From: Streptomyces boluensis
GTDB taxonomy: Bacteria > Actinomycetota > Actinomycetes > Streptomycetales > Streptomycetaceae
Assembly: GCF_009908195.1 (NCBI RefSeq)
Contig: NZ_JAAAHS010000005.1
Coordinates: 1-57,343 of the forward strand
DNA length: 57,343 nt
Direction of reading: 5' to 3'
Shown here: positions 16,350 to 25,709 of the stretch, piece by piece
Numbering within the stretch: the first letter of the stretch is position 1
How the letters are laid out: each line of letters opens with the position of its first letter
The notes under the pieces: model-generated
Told to the model about the DNA's origin: nothing
Database searches by the model: none
What the model saw: the letters and a program-made list of their open reading frames with translations, nothing else
Made by a program: the position numbers and the translations under genes

Positions 16350-16448
16350 GGCCCCTCCTCCCCTGACCGGCGCAAGCATACGTCGCGGGGTAACTCGGGG
16401 ACCTTTGCGGGAGTTTCGCGAACTCGCCGGGCGAGGGCGGGCCGACCG

Positions 16449-17765
16449 TCAGGTGTGGTTGAGCTTCACGGGCGGGCGTTCCGTGGCGACCGGTGCGGCG
16501 AGGCGGCCGGTGCGGTGCAGGCCGTAGAGGGCCGCCGCGCAGAGTAGGCCGACGGTGGTGAGTACGCACCATGGCAGTGCGGCGAGGCCTGCGGCTCGTG
16601 CGGTGTCGAGTGCGGCGCCGGTGAGGAGGTTGCCGAGGGTGATGCCGATGCCGCAGATGGTGTTGTAGAGGCCGTAGTGGGTGGCGACGAGGCGGTCTCC
16701 GGAGAGGCGGACGATGGTGTCCATCTCGAAGGGGTAGGCGATCATCGTGCCGAGTGCGAGCAGTAGTGCGGCGAGGGCGGGTGGTGTGGCCGCGAGCAGC
16801 CAGAGTCCAACTCCGTTGTCCGGTACGGGAATTGCCGACGCGGCGAGCAATGGCAGGAACGCCGCGCCCATCGTGACGAGTCCCCACGCAAGGGCTTGTC
16901 CGGATTCCATCCGGGCCTTGCACCAGGCGGTCACCCGGGTCTGGAACACGATGGTGCTCAGTCCGGACACGGCGAAAAGCAGCGCGGTGGCCGCAGTCCC
17001 GCCCGTCCCGTCACCCCCGAGCCGCCGCACTTCGAGGGGTAGCGCGAGATAGACCTGGAACGACATCACGTACGAGCCGATCATGGCGCCGGAGAACAGC
17101 AGGAACGGCCGGTTGGCGAGGATCGAGCGCCACTGCGCGAGGACGCTCTCGGTGCTCGCCCGCCCTGCGGAGTCGGAGCCGGAGTCGGCGGCCCGGCGGG
17201 CCGGGAGCGCACGGATCTGGACGATGCTGAGCACCGCGAAGATCGCCGCCGAGACGAGGCAGGTGACCCGGAAGTCCACTCCGGTGAGTGCCATGCCGAC
17301 GAGCGGGCCGAGCAGGATGCCCGCCTGGTAGAAGACGTTGAACAGCGCGAACGCCTCCAGGCGTCGCTCGCCCGCGTCCGCCGCGAGATAGGCCCGTACC
17401 GCGGGGTTGAACAGCGCCCCGGCGAGCCCCGTCGCGGCCGACGCGGCGATCAGCGCGGGCAGCGAGTCCACCAGACCGAGCGTGGCGAAGCCGACCGTGC
17501 GCAGTACGCAGCCGGCGACGATCAGCGGCTTGTAGCCGAACCGGTCGGCGAGGGCCCCACCGACCAGGAACATGCCCTGCTGGCTGAAGTTCCGCACACC
17601 GAGGACGAGTCCGACCGTCAAGCCCGCGAGGCCGAGGGTGCCGGAGAGGTGCGCGGCGAGGTACGGCATCAGCATGTAGAAGCCGAGGTTGATGGTGAAC
17701 TGATTCACCATCAGCAGTTGGACGCTGCGCTCGTACGTGCTGACCTGCCGGAGTGTGCTCCTCAC
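16449..17765 (-). CDS. MFS transporter, partner of the PLP enzyme
   Basis: 438 residues from GTG 17765, which overlaps the stop of the upstream PLP-enzyme gene (GTGA). About 12 membrane segments are visible, with the loop 2-3 motif [13 protein letters not shown] typical of drug:H+ antiporter-like MFS exporters. Strict translational coupling to a cysteine-synthase-like enzyme suggests that it exports or imports that enzyme's product or substrate. Confidence 0.88.
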   Translation of the reverse strand: MRSTLRQVSTYERSVQLLMVNQFTINLGFYMLMPYLAAHLSGTLGLAGLTVGLVLGVRNFSQQGMFLVGGALADRFGYKPLIVAGCVLRTVGFATLGLVDSLPALIAASAATGLAGALFNPAVRAYLAADAGERRLEAFALFNVFYQAGILLGPLVGMALTGVDFRVTCLVSAAIFAVLSIVQIRALPARRAADSGSDSAGRASTESVLAQWRSILANRPFLLFSGAMIGSYVMSFQVYLALPLEVRRLGGDGTGGTAATALLFAVSGLSTIVFQTRVTAWCKARMESGQALAWGLVTMGAAFLPLLAASAIPVPDNGVGLWLLAATPPALAALLLALGTMIAYPFEMDTIVRLSGDRLVATHYGLYNTICGIGITLGNLLTGAALDTARAAGLAALPWCVLTTVGLLCAAALYGLHRTGRLAAPVATERPPVKLNHT

Positions 17766-18943
17766 CGGACCTCCTCGGCCGAGTGGACCTCGGAGCCGGC
17801 CAGGGCGGCCAGCGGGTCGAGTACGTCGGTGCACCGCGTCCAGCGGGTGACTTCCTTGTCGTCCGGGCGGGAGATCTCGTCGGGTTCCGCGGCCGGCGGC
17901 CGGTCGAGGAGTCCGTGCGTCGCGCAGTACTCGTCGTCGTACACCGTGCCGAGATACCGCTGCGGCCCGTCGGGGAACACGGCCGCGATGCGGGTGTCCG
18001 CCGGGAGGGTGCGGGCCAGCCAGCCCGCGACGAGGGCGACCGCGCCGACGCTCCAGCCGCCGGTGGCGTAGTGCGAGGTGGCCAACTCGCGGCAGGTCCA
18101 CACCGCTTCACCGGGTGCGACCCAGTGGGTCTCGCTGAAGTTCCGGTACGCCACGTTGCGCGGGTAGATGCTGGAACCGAGGCCGCGCATCAGCCGCTTG
18201 CGTGCGGGCTGGCCGAAGATCGTCGAGCCGATGGTGTCGACGCCGACGAGGCGCAGTTCCGGGTAGAGCTGCTGGAGGACGCGGGACACGCCCGCGGAGT
18301 GGCCGCCGGTGCCGACACTGCACACCAGGACGTCGATGTGGCCGAGCTGGGAGGCGAGTTCGAGGGCGAGCGGGGTGTACGCGGAGGTGTTGTCCGGGTT
18401 GTTGTACTGGTCCGGGCACCAGGAACCGGGGTGCTCCGCGAGCAGTTCGACCACCCGGTCGCGGCGGGCCTGCTGCCAGCCGCCGGTGGGGTGGGGCTCG
18501 GCGACCGTGTCGACCTGGGCACCGTAGGCGGTGAGCAGCCGGGTCATGGACGGTTCGAGCCCCGGGTCGGTGACCAGCGTGACCGGGTGGCCGTGCACCA
18601 TTCCGGCCAGGGCGAGACCGAGCCCGAGGGTGCCGCTGGTCGACTCGATGATGCGGCCGCCGGGGGCCAACTCGCCGCGGGCGCGGGCCCGTTCGACCAT
18701 GTGCAGTCCGGGCCGGTCCTTGATGCCGCCGGGGTTGAACCCCTCCAGCTTCGCCCAGAACCCGCGCCCGGCCGGCGCGAGCGGTTCGGAGATGTGCAGG
18801 ACCGGGGTGTTGCCGACAAGCCCGGACATCCCGCGTCCGCGCTGGGCTGACGCGGGGGGTACGGGCCCGGTGTGAGGGGTGGTCGTGGTCGGGGTCGTGG
18901 TCGGGGTTGCGTCGGTGGAGACCGTGAAGGTCTTGGATCGCAT
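17762..18943 (-). CDS. PLP-dependent cysteine-synthase-family enzyme
   Basis: 393 residues. After a Thr/Pro-rich N-terminus of about 35 residues comes a fold type II PLP domain: [23 protein letters not shown] with the PLP lysine in [16 protein letters not shown], and the phosphate-binding GTGGHSAG loop. The closest named relatives by motif are SbnA-type (2,3-diaminopropionate precursor) and cystathionine/cysteine synthases; the extra about 60-residue C-terminus is unusual. It forms a coupled pair with the MFS gene downstream. It may make a non-proteinogenic amino acid, which is inference. Confidence 0.85.
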   Translation of the reverse strand: MRSKTFTVSTDATPTTTPTTTTPHTGPVPPASAQRGRGMSGLVGNTPVLHISEPLAPAGRGFWAKLEGFNPGGIKDRPGLHMVERARARGELAPGGRIIESTSGTLGLGLALAGMVHGHPVTLVTDPGLEPSMTRLLTAYGAQVDTVAEPHPTGGWQQARRDRVVELLAEHPGSWCPDQYNNPDNTSAYTPLALELASQLGHIDVLVCSVGTGGHSAGVSRVLQQLYPELRLVGVDTIGSTIFGQPARKRLMRGLGSSIYPRNVAYRNFSETHWVAPGEAVWTCRELATSHYATGGWSVGAVALVAGWLARTLPADTRIAAVFPDGPQRYLGTVYDDEYCATHGLLDRPPAAEPDEISRPDDKEVTRWTRCTDVLDPLAALAGSEVHSAEEVR

Positions 18944-19373
18944 GGCTTCGCTTTCGGTCTACGTGTGGGGTTTCGGGGGCTGTGGGGCGCTTGATCAGCG
19001 CGGCAGTACGCGTGACGGCACGTGTGACGGCACGTGTGGAGCGGTCTGGATGAGCCCCTGGGAACACTGGGAAAACCAGGAACGCCATCGGTACGCAAAT
19101 TCCGCGCACCCGCAGGAATTCGGCCAAGGGGATTGGCGTCACGGCGCTCCGGGCGGCAGCCGCGTATTCGGAAAACCGAAGCGTGCGGGCGTGTGAGGTC
19201 CGCAGGGCGACAGGTGAACTCCGAAAGGGAATCGCGCTGCTTACTACGGCCTTATATGCGCAGGAAATGCGACCGTTCGGCCATTGGGAACAGGTCGTCG
19301 CACGGCCGGACAGCGGAGAACATCCGCGTCAGGGCCAGGTGAAAGGCGGGCGACCTGCTCGGAGTGTGTCGGC
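18944..19373. other. 430-bp non-coding stretch
   Basis: No ORF with convincing codon usage, start and ribosome site was found on either strand. It is noticeably less GC-rich than its neighbours between about 19060 and 19350. It includes a 12-bp tandem repeat at 19012-19037. Because it lies upstream of the PLP gene it may hold that gene's promoter and leader, but I recognise no riboswitch. Confidence 0.5.
19012..19037. repeat. 12-bp tandem repeat (GTGACGGCACGT)
   Basis: Two perfect copies of GTGACGGCACGT plus a partial third, about 70 bp upstream of the PLP-enzyme start. Confidence 0.8.
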
Positions 19374-19787
19374 CTAGACCTGGAGGATCGCTGGATCTCT
19401 CCCCATCGCGGACGACGTATCGGCGTCGGCGGGGCGGGAGTTCACGAGGAAACGGACCGGTGTGAGGCGGGGGGTGACGAGCGCCGTCGAACACGGTTCC
19501 GGCAGGTCAACGCCTTGCTGCGGCTGGCCTGAGAGGCAGTCCTCGGCCGCGTGCTCAGCCGATCCGTCCTCATGTCCGGCGGGCGCGAGGGTGTGGTCGT
19601 CCGGAGCCGTCGATGCCATGGCTGTGGTGGAAAGGCCGGGTGCGGCATGGTGGGCGGCGGACTCTGCGCTCACTCCGTGCGTGTACAGCAGGCCGAGAAT
19701 GAGCGTGGCCAACCAGAACACCCGTACCGGGCCCGCCTGTTGCATGCGGGCCCGGAGCGGAGAGAATGTCCGGGAGGCTGTGACCAT
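19374..19787 (-). CDS. DUF6153 family small exported/membrane protein
   Basis: 137 residues. One membrane helix or signal anchor (VFWLATLILGLLYTHGVSA) at about residues 23-42, then a short His- and Ala-rich exported segment with two cysteines. The helix followed by a histidine-containing tail matches the DUF6153 family common in Streptomyces. It is the most downstream gene of a leftward set with a BNR-repeat lipoprotein, a DUF305 protein and a second DUF6153 protein. Family function is unknown; a metal-related role is guessed from the neighbours. Confidence 0.75.
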   Translation of the reverse strand: MVTASRTFSPLRARMQQAGPVRVFWLATLILGLLYTHGVSAESAAHHAAPGLSTTAMASTAPDDHTLAPAGHEDGSAEHAAEDCLSGQPQQGVDLPEPCSTALVTPRLTPVRFLVNSRPADADTSSAMGRDPAILQV

Positions 19788-19877
19788 GCCGTGATCGTAG
19801 CGCTATTTCATACGTGCTGCGCAACCAACTCGGCTGAACAGTATGTGAATTGGCCATCGTCGAAAGCGGCATGGTTC

Positions 19878-19889
19878 GGGCGATCGCCC
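19878..19889. promoter_or_regulatory. 12-bp palindrome GGGCGATCGCCC
   Basis: Perfect palindrome between the BNR lipoprotein gene and the DUF6153 gene, next to two CACGTACTCAA direct repeats (about 19890 and 19913). It could be an operator or simply an SgfI-like sequence. Confidence 0.25.
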
Positions 19890-19920
19890 ACGTACTCAAA
19901 GCCCACGTACACGCACGTAC

Positions 19921-20814
19921 TCAATGCCCGTCGGCAGCCGCCACCGTGAGCCGCTTCGTGAACGACGTGCCGCCGTCCTTCGACTCGTAGACGCCGCTCT
20001 CAGTGGCGGCCAGGAGGCGGTCGGAACTCACCGCGGTCAGGGCCTGGGGCCGGCCGCCGGGTACGGTGCCGGCCTTCTTCCAGGTCTCGCCGCCGTCGCT
20101 GCTGCGGTGCAGGGCGCCGGACGGGTCGATGCCGTACAGGGCGTCCTCCGCCGTCCAGGAGAGGAACGCCATCGCGGGCCGCTTGCCCTTGGCGAAGGTC
20201 TTGCCGCCGTCGGTGCTGCGGGCGACTCCGTCGGCGGTGGCGGCGAGGACGAGGCCGGGGTCGTCGGGGGCGACGGCGATGTCGAGCGCGTCGAGTTCGG
20301 CGCCGTCCTTCCAGGTGACGCCGTCCTTGCTGGTGCGCAGCAGGCCGTTGGTGGCGTCGTAGCCGTAGACCGTGCCGTGGGCGTGGTCCAGGGCGTGGAA
20401 GTCGGACTCTCCGGACAGGGACAGCGACTTCCAGGTCCTGCCGCCGTCGGTGCTCTTGATGAGCCCCTTGTTGGCGGGACCCCCGGCGCCCGGTGCGGGG
20501 TGGCCGCTGGCGTAGAAGGTGTTCTTCCGGGCCACGGTGAAGCCCATGAAGTCGTCCTTGCTGTCGCCCACGAGTCGGGGCTTGCCGTCGGCGTCAGGGG
20601 TGTAGACGCCTTCGTGGGTGGCGACGTACAGGCGCTGGCCGGCGGGGTCGAGGCCGAGGCCGTGGATATGGCTGATGGTCACGTCGGAGGCCACGTCGGA
20701 GGAGTGGCTCCCGCCGGACGGCCCGGACTCTGACCGGCCGCCGCCGGAGCAGGCGGTCAGGAGGGCGGCGAGGGGGAGTGCTGCGGCCGCGACGGCGGCA
20801 TGGCGCTTGTTCAT
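19921..20814 (-). CDS. BNR/Asp-box repeat lipoprotein (F510_1955 glycosylhydrolase-like)
   Basis: 297 residues with a lipoprotein signal ending LLTACSGGG. The mature part is a beta-propeller with repeated Asp-box motifs (STDGGRTWKS, TSKDGVTWKD, STDGGKTFAKG, SSDGGETWKK, SKDGGTSFTK). It opens with ISHIHGLGLDPAG, the signature of the so-called F510_1955 family glycosylhydrolases. It lies downstream of a DUF305 gene, the usual company of this family. Predicted to be anchored on the outer face of the membrane. True enzymatic activity is not established for the family. Confidence 0.85.
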   Translation of the reverse strand: MNKRHAAVAAAALPLAALLTACSGGGRSESGPSGGSHSSDVASDVTISHIHGLGLDPAGQRLYVATHEGVYTPDADGKPRLVGDSKDDFMGFTVARKNTFYASGHPAPGAGGPANKGLIKSTDGGRTWKSLSLSGESDFHALDHAHGTVYGYDATNGLLRTSKDGVTWKDGAELDALDIAVAPDDPGLVLAATADGVARSTDGGKTFAKGKRPAMAFLSWTAEDALYGIDPSGALHRSSDGGETWKKAGTVPGGRPQALTAVSSDRLLAATESGVYESKDGGTSFTKRLTVAAADGH

Positions 20815-20983
20815 GGGTCCTTCGGAGGCATGGCGGCGCGCGCATCCGCGCGGCGCGTGGAAGCTCGGGTTGCCCGGGACCCGCCGGGCCCGCGCTGCCG
20901 GACGGGGCGAGCGCGGAGCCCGGAGGGTCTGCCGGTGCGGGACCGGACGGTCTGCCGGTGAGGGCGAGGGTGAGGGGCGAGGG

Positions 20984-21655
20984 TCAGATCCGGTCGAGGA
21001 TCTTCTCGAACTGGGCGACCTCGGCGGATTGGCCCTTGATGATGGCGTCGGCCATCTTCTTCGCGTCGGCGCTCTTGCCGTTCTTGCGCTCGTCCTCGGC
21101 CATCTTGATCGCGCCGTTGTGGTGCTCGATCATCATCTTGGCGAAGGCGCGGTCGAACTTCGTGCCCTTGGCGGCGGCGAGGTCCTTCATGTCCTGCTCG
21201 GACATCATGCCGCCCATGCCACCGTGCTCCGAGTGGTCCATGCCGGAGTCCATCTCGGTGGGCTTGCCCCAGGACTTCAGCCAGCCCTGAAGGGTCTTGA
21301 TCTCCGGGTCCTGGGCCTTCTCGATCTGCTCGGCGAGCTTCTTGATCTCCGCGTCCGAGGCGCGGGTCCCGGCCAGCTCGGACATCTCGATGGCCTGCTG
21401 GTGGTGCGGGATCATGCCCTGCGCGAAGGTGACGTCCGCGTCGTTGAAGTCGGCCGACGCATCCGCGTCCTTGCCCGGCTCCTTGCCCGGCTTCTCGGAC
21501 GCCGCGGCGGTGGAGCCGTGGTCCATTCCGTCCATGCCCTCCGCGTCGTCGCCGTTGCCGCACGCGGCAAGCAGCAGGGATCCGGCGGCGACCACGCCGA
21601 CGAGTGCGATCCGGCGGCGCGGGGAACGGCGGGCAGTGCGGTGGTTGGAGCTCAT
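20984..21655 (-). CDS. DUF305 domain lipoprotein
   Basis: 223 residues. Lipoprotein signal ending SLLLAACGNG, then a Met/His/Asp-rich linker (GMDGMDHG) and a ferritin-like four-helix DUF305 domain with the paired motifs GMIPHHQQAIEMSELA and MIEHHNGAIKMAEDE, whose HH and Met residues are likely metal ligands. A run GGMGGMMSEQDM adds methionines. DUF305 proteins are often linked to copper handling. It sits between a BNR lipoprotein and a DUF6153 protein in a leftward set. Confidence 0.9.
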   Translation of the reverse strand: MSSNHRTARRSPRRRIALVGVVAAGSLLLAACGNGDDAEGMDGMDHGSTAAASEKPGKEPGKDADASADFNDADVTFAQGMIPHHQQAIEMSELAGTRASDAEIKKLAEQIEKAQDPEIKTLQGWLKSWGKPTEMDSGMDHSEHGGMGGMMSEQDMKDLAAAKGTKFDRAFAKMMIEHHNGAIKMAEDERKNGKSADAKKMADAIIKGQSAEVAQFEKILDRI

Positions 21656-21753
21656 GTCGATACACCTCTGGTGTCAGTACTGCGGGTCTGTTTTTCGGCG
21701 TACGTGGGCGCACGCGGGAGCAGCACGAAGCGCGCCCGCGCGGACGGTTCGGC

Positions 21754-22260
21754 CTAGATCCGCAGGACTGACAGCTGGGTGAGATCGGGTCTCGGTGGTG
21801 GCGGGTTGGGCCGCAGCGCGACGACGGTCCGCGCAAGGAGGTCCGCGAGCCAGCCCGGACGGCGCGTGAACGCCGCGTAGAGGAGAGCCGCGAGCGCCCA
21901 CACACCGAGCACCGCGACGCACAGCGACGCCATGTCCATCGCCATGCCGGAGGCGGGTTCGTCCGCCGACCGGTCCTGTGCGGCGCTGTTCTCGTGCGCG
22001 GTGGACGCCGTCATGGCGGCCACCGTCATGGCGGCATCGGCCGTGAACGCGTCGCTCGTGAACGCGTCGGTCATGGATGCCGCGGGGGCCGTCCCGCCGT
22101 GCGGGCCGTTCGCGTGTGCGCCGGAGTTCATCCCGGACCCGGAGTGCTCGCCATCCGGATGCCCGACGGTGTGCATCACGAACACACCGAACGAGAGCAC
22201 GACGACCAGCAGAAGGCGCGCCAGGGCACCGCCTGCTCGTACGTACCTGCTCACGTTCAT
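21754..22260 (-). CDS. DUF6153-like small membrane protein
   Basis: 168 residues from ATG 22260, with GGAGGT 9 bp upstream. A first hydrophobic segment (LARLLLVVVLSFGVFVMHTVGH) is followed by a His/Met-rich external loop, a stretch of 15-bp repeats coding MTDAFTSDAFTADAAMT, a second membrane helix (ASLCVAVLGVWALAALLYAAF) and a proline-rich tail ending QLSVLRI. It is the first gene of the metal-associated exported set. Function unknown. Confidence 0.72.
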   Translation of the reverse strand: MNVSRYVRAGGALARLLLVVVLSFGVFVMHTVGHPDGEHSGSGMNSGAHANGPHGGTAPAASMTDAFTSDAFTADAAMTVAAMTASTAHENSAAQDRSADEPASGMAMDMASLCVAVLGVWALAALLYAAFTRRPGWLADLLARTVVALRPNPPPPRPDLTQLSVLRI

Positions 22261-22363
22261 CGCCTGACCTCCGCAGCCGAGGTTACCCAAGCGACTGCGG
22301 GCGCGCGCAACGGGACCGGGACTTGACCTCTGGTACGAGTCCCCGTTGGTACGGACCTCGGTG

Positions 22364-22939
22364 TCACTCCGCCGATCCGGCATTTTTGCGCTGGTTGGCG
22401 TTGAAGCGCGCCTTCTTCTCACGATTCCCGCACGTGTTCATGTCGCACCACCTGCGGGTGCGGCTTCGGCTGGTGTCGAAGAAGGCGGCTCGGCAGGTCG
22501 GTGAGGCGCACAAGGCGAGTTTTCCGTCTCGTTCGCCCGCGATGATGCTGATCGCGTCGGCGGCGATCACGCCGAGGGCGTCCTCCACGCGGGAGGCCGA
22601 GCTGAGCCGCCACTGCCGCTCGCCCTCGGGCGTCAGGACCGCCGTTGCCCGGCCTTGAGTGCTGCGGTCATTGATGACGTGGACTGCGGATGCGGGCAGA
22701 GCGTCCTGGGTCGCGGCCGCTGTCGCGGTGGCGTGGATCGACTCCCTCAGTTCCCGCGCGAGGTCGAGCTGGGCAGTCGTGCAGGAGTCCACGGCGAGGC
22801 CGTTCACCGCGAGCCAGTCGACGAGTCGCTGCGGCGTGGGAATGCGCTCCACAGCGTTGCCGTGACGCTCCGAGAGAGTCCCCGTGAAGCTGGTCGCCAG
22901 CACGCTACCGAGGCGGAAGTCAGGGAACTCAGCAGGCAT
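22364..22939 (-). CDS. CGNR zinc-finger (ABATE-domain) regulator
   Basis: 191 residues from ATG 22939. The N-terminal about 120 residues match the stress-induced ABATE domain and the C-terminus is a CGNR zinc finger: LCASPTCRAAFFD followed by RRWCDMNTCGNREKKARF, with four cysteines and the name-giving CGNR. The family is thought to consist of DNA-binding regulators. It is divergent from the epoxide hydrolase gene, with three GCCGGTT-type repeats in between, so it probably controls that gene and itself. Confidence 0.88.
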   Translation of the reverse strand: MPAEFPDFRLGSVLATSFTGTLSERHGNAVERIPTPQRLVDWLAVNGLAVDSCTTAQLDLARELRESIHATATAAATQDALPASAVHVINDRSTQGRATAVLTPEGERQWRLSSASRVEDALGVIAADAISIIAGERDGKLALCASPTCRAAFFDTSRSRTRRWCDMNTCGNREKKARFNANQRKNAGSAE

Positions 22940-22949
22940 GGAACCACCA

Positions 22950-23030
22950 TAGCCGGTTGCGCGTGGGTATGGAGAGGCGCTAGAACCGTCATTGCCGGTT
23001 CGCGATGAGGTGTAGCCGGTTCCGCGATGG
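22950..23030. promoter_or_regulatory. Three GCCGGTT-CGCG direct repeats in a divergent promoter
   Basis: Related sequences TAGCCGGTTGCGCG (22950-22963), TGCCGGTTCGCGATG (22993-23007) and TAGCCGGTTCCGCGATGG (23013-23030) fill the 103-bp space between the CGNR regulator and the epoxide hydrolase. They are candidate operator copies. Confidence 0.45.
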
Positions 23031-23042
23031 CCAGGAGGTCTC

Positions 23043-24215
23043 ATGCCCCGTCCGACCAGCGACGTACGAGCATTTGAAGCCCGCGCGACCGACGCCGACC
23101 TCGACGATCTGCGCGCGCGACTGGCCGCGGCGCGGCTGCCGGAGGCCGAGACGGTCCATGGCGCCGCGCCCGGCCCGCGCCGATGGGAACAGGGCGTTCC
23201 GCTCGCCGACCTCGTCGATGTCGTGGACTACTGGCGCACCGGGTACGACTGGCGGCCGTTCGAGGAGCGCCTCAACCAGATCGGCCAGTTCCGAACGACC
23301 ATTGACGGTCTGGGAATTCACTTCCTGCACCGCCGATCCGCGCGTGCGGATGCCACTCCGCTGATCTTGACTCACGGCTGGCCGGACAGCATTGCCCGGT
23401 TCATCGATGTGGTGGAAGAGTTGGCAGATCCAGAAGACGCGGCCGCGCCCGCGTTCCATGTCGTGGTCCCGTCGCTGCCCGGTTTTGGTTACAGCGACAA
23501 GCCGGCCGCCACCGGGTGGGGAACCGAAAAGATCGCGGCCGCCTGGGTGGAATTGATGGGAAGGCTCGGCTACAGCAAGTTCGTGGCTCACGGCGGGGAT
23601 TGGGGCGGCAATATCACCACGGTTCTCGCCGGCAGGTTCCCGGCGCACGTTCTCGGAATCCATACGACGTTCGCTGAGGGACCGCCCGGGTTGAGCACGG
23701 ACGGGCTGACGGCGGTCGAGCGCGAGTGGGCCGAGGAAACCCGCGATTTCTGGCGCAGCCGTGCGGCGTACGCGAAGCAGCAGGCGACCCGGCCGCAGAC
23801 CATCGGCTACTCGCTCGTCGACTCACCGGTCGGGCTTCTCGCCTGGATTCTCGACAAGTTCGCCGAGTGGTCGGACACCGAGGACAGCCCGTTCGAGACG
23901 ATTTCCCGAGACCGCGTTCTCGACGACGTCACGCTGTATTGGCTGACGCGGACCGGCGCATCGGCGGCCCGCATCTACTACGAGAGCCACAACTCCCTCG
24001 ACCCCGAACTCCGGGTCGAAGTCCCGTCAGCTCTCACGATGTATCCCCGCGATGTCGAAAAGTGTCCGCGCCCCTGGGCGCAGGAGCGGTACCGGCAGAT
24101 CGTCCGCTGGAGCGAGCCCGAAACCGGGGGACATTTCCCGGCGCTTGAGGTTCCCGAGTATTTCGTCAAGGACCTGCGAGAAGGCCTCGCGGCAGTGCTG
24201 GCCACTCATCGGTGA
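23043..24215 (+). CDS. Epoxide hydrolase, alpha/beta-hydrolase fold with EHN domain
   Basis: 390 residues. The N-terminal about 110 residues are the epoxide-hydrolase N domain (DVRAFEARATDADLDDLRARL). The catalytic domain has the oxyanion motif HGWP, the nucleophile Asp186 in HGGDWGGN, the lid tyrosines, and a C-terminal His region near GGHFPALE. Cytoplasmic, no signal. An AGGAGG site lies 5 bp before ATG. It should hydrolyse epoxides to diols; the substrate is unknown. Divergent from the CGNR regulator. Confidence 0.92.
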   Translation: MPRPTSDVRAFEARATDADLDDLRARLAAARLPEAETVHGAAPGPRRWEQGVPLADLVDVVDYWRTGYDWRPFEERLNQIGQFRTTIDGLGIHFLHRRSARADATPLILTHGWPDSIARFIDVVEELADPEDAAAPAFHVVVPSLPGFGYSDKPAATGWGTEKIAAAWVELMGRLGYSKFVAHGGDWGGNITTVLAGRFPAHVLGIHTTFAEGPPGLSTDGLTAVEREWAEETRDFWRSRAAYAKQQATRPQTIGYSLVDSPVGLLAWILDKFAEWSDTEDSPFETISRDRVLDDVTLYWLTRTGASAARIYYESHNSLDPELRVEVPSALTMYPRDVEKCPRPWAQERYRQIVRWSEPETGGHFPALEVPEYFVKDLREGLAAVLATHR

Positions 24216-24290
24216 ACGCGGCCGGATTGCCTGAACTCGATCACCGTCCGATCCGGTCGCTTCTTCTGCCGCGCCTCCGCTCGTGACCGT

Positions 24291-24323
24291 GGCCGCCGCC
24301 CGCGCGGGAGCGGGACGGCGGCC
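24291..24323. terminator. Bidirectional terminator hairpin
   Basis: Perfect 8-bp arms GGCCGCCG and CGGCGGCC around an inner GC-rich 17-nt loop that can itself pair. It lies between the convergent ends of the epoxide hydrolase and MFS genes. Confidence 0.65.
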
Positions 24324-24347
24324 AAGTCTCCTGCTGTGAGCGGGAGT

Positions 24348-25628
24348 TCACGCGGCCTTGGACAGCGTGGACCGGTCCCCGCGCGGTGCGGGCAGGGTGG
24401 GTGCCACGGGGCTGGTCGTGGTTCCGGTGCCGCGTCCGTCGTGGCGTGGCCAGAGGGCGAGGGCGACGGACGCCCCTGCCGCGGCGAGGACCGCGAGCAC
24501 CGACCAGGCGACGGTGAAGCCGGCGCTCGTGCCCAGCCATCCCGCGATGGGATAGGTGATCAGCCAGGCCAGGTGGGAGAGGGAGAACTGCGCCGCGAAG
24601 GCCTCGGGGATCGCGTTCCGGGAGACGGAGGCGCGCAGGACCTTGCCGGTCGGCGTGATGATCAGCGCCATGCCGATGCCGATCACGGTCCAGATGATCG
24701 CTGTACCGGCCCATGAGGTGAGGCCGGTCGCGATGAGCGTCACCGCGGCGGCCGTGCCGCCGACGAGGACTCCGGCGCCGGTCGTCATGACGGTGCGGGC
24801 CGCGATCCGGTCGAGGACACGGGGCAGTACGAGGGCGGCCAGGAGGGTGCCGGTGCCCGAGGCGGCGAGCATCCACGCGACGCCCGACTGGGAGCCGCCG
24901 AGCTCGTCGCGTACGTAGTTGACGGTGTTGACGACGACGATCGAACCGGCCGCCGCGACCACGAGGTTGAGCGCCATCAGGCCGCGCAGCCGGGGCGTCC
25001 TGAAGAAGGTTCTGATTCCCGCTGCCGCCTTGTCCCAGGCCTTGGTGTGGGCGCTGGGGTGGGCGTCGGGAATACGCGTCCACAGGACGAGCAGGCCGGA
25101 GAGGAGGAACCCGGCGGACGTGCCCAGGAACAGCCGGTCGAAGCTCATGAACGTCAGGGCGACGGCGGCGAGTACGGGGCTGAGCAGGCTCTCCATGGTG
25201 GACGCGACCTGCGATGCGGACAGGGCGCGGGTGTAGTCGGACTCGTCGGTGACGATGTCGGGGATGACGGCCTGGAACGTCGGGGTGAACGCGGCGGAGG
25301 CGGCCTGGAGCAGGCCGATCAGGACGTAGATGTGCCAGACCTCGGTGACCAACGGCAGTGCGAGGACCACCGAACCGCGGACCACGTCGAGCAGGACCAG
25401 GAGGGTTCTTCGGGGGAGCCGGTCGACGTACGCGGCGGCCAGCGGGGCTATGACCACGTACATGACCATCTTGATGGTGAGGGCGGTGCCGAGTACCAGG
25501 CCGGCGTTCGGTCCCGCGAGATCGTAGGCGAGCAGTCCGAGGGCGACCGTGGTCAGGCCGGTGCCGAACAGGGCGATGACCTGGGCACTGAACAGGCGGC
25601 GGTAGTCGCGGATGGCGAACAGACGCAT
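24348..25628 (-). CDS. MFS exporter (EntS-like)
   Basis: 426 residues with about 12 membrane helices, opening MRLFAIRDYRRLFSAQVIALFGTGL, as in the MFS_3/enterobactin-exporter-like group, and the loop motif YVDRLPRRTLL. It lies 81 bp downstream of the His-rich protein gene on the same strand with no terminator between, so both are likely transcribed from the promoter that carries the CsoR-type operator at 26611. A role in export of a metal, a metal complex or a metallophore is inference. Confidence 0.88.
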   Translation of the reverse strand: MRLFAIRDYRRLFSAQVIALFGTGLTTVALGLLAYDLAGPNAGLVLGTALTIKMVMYVVIAPLAAAYVDRLPRRTLLVLLDVVRGSVVLALPLVTEVWHIYVLIGLLQAASAAFTPTFQAVIPDIVTDESDYTRALSASQVASTMESLLSPVLAAVALTFMSFDRLFLGTSAGFLLSGLLVLWTRIPDAHPSAHTKAWDKAAAGIRTFFRTPRLRGLMALNLVVAAAGSIVVVNTVNYVRDELGGSQSGVAWMLAASGTGTLLAALVLPRVLDRIAARTVMTTGAGVLVGGTAAAVTLIATGLTSWAGTAIIWTVIGIGMALIITPTGKVLRASVSRNAIPEAFAAQFSLSHLAWLITYPIAGWLGTSAGFTVAWSVLAVLAAAGASVALALWPRHDGRGTGTTTSPVAPTLPAPRGDRSTLSKAA

Positions 25629-25709
25629 GGCGGTGTCCTTCTGTGTGCGTGGGGCGGGGCGCGGCCCCGGGGTGGCGGCCGTGGCCCGCGCGTACAGGCG
25701 GGGTTGTCC

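Noticed and set aside
13584..19037. Shared 11-mer TGACGGCACGT at 13584 and twice near 19012
   Set aside because: In DNA this GC-rich many 11-mers recur by chance within 57 kb; the contexts differ (palindrome versus tandem repeat) and the genes are unrelated.
19034..19342. 102-codon plus-strand ORF in the 18.9-19.4 kb gap
   Set aside because: Atypical codon use, no ribosome site, no recognisable domain, and Arg/Ser-rich translation.
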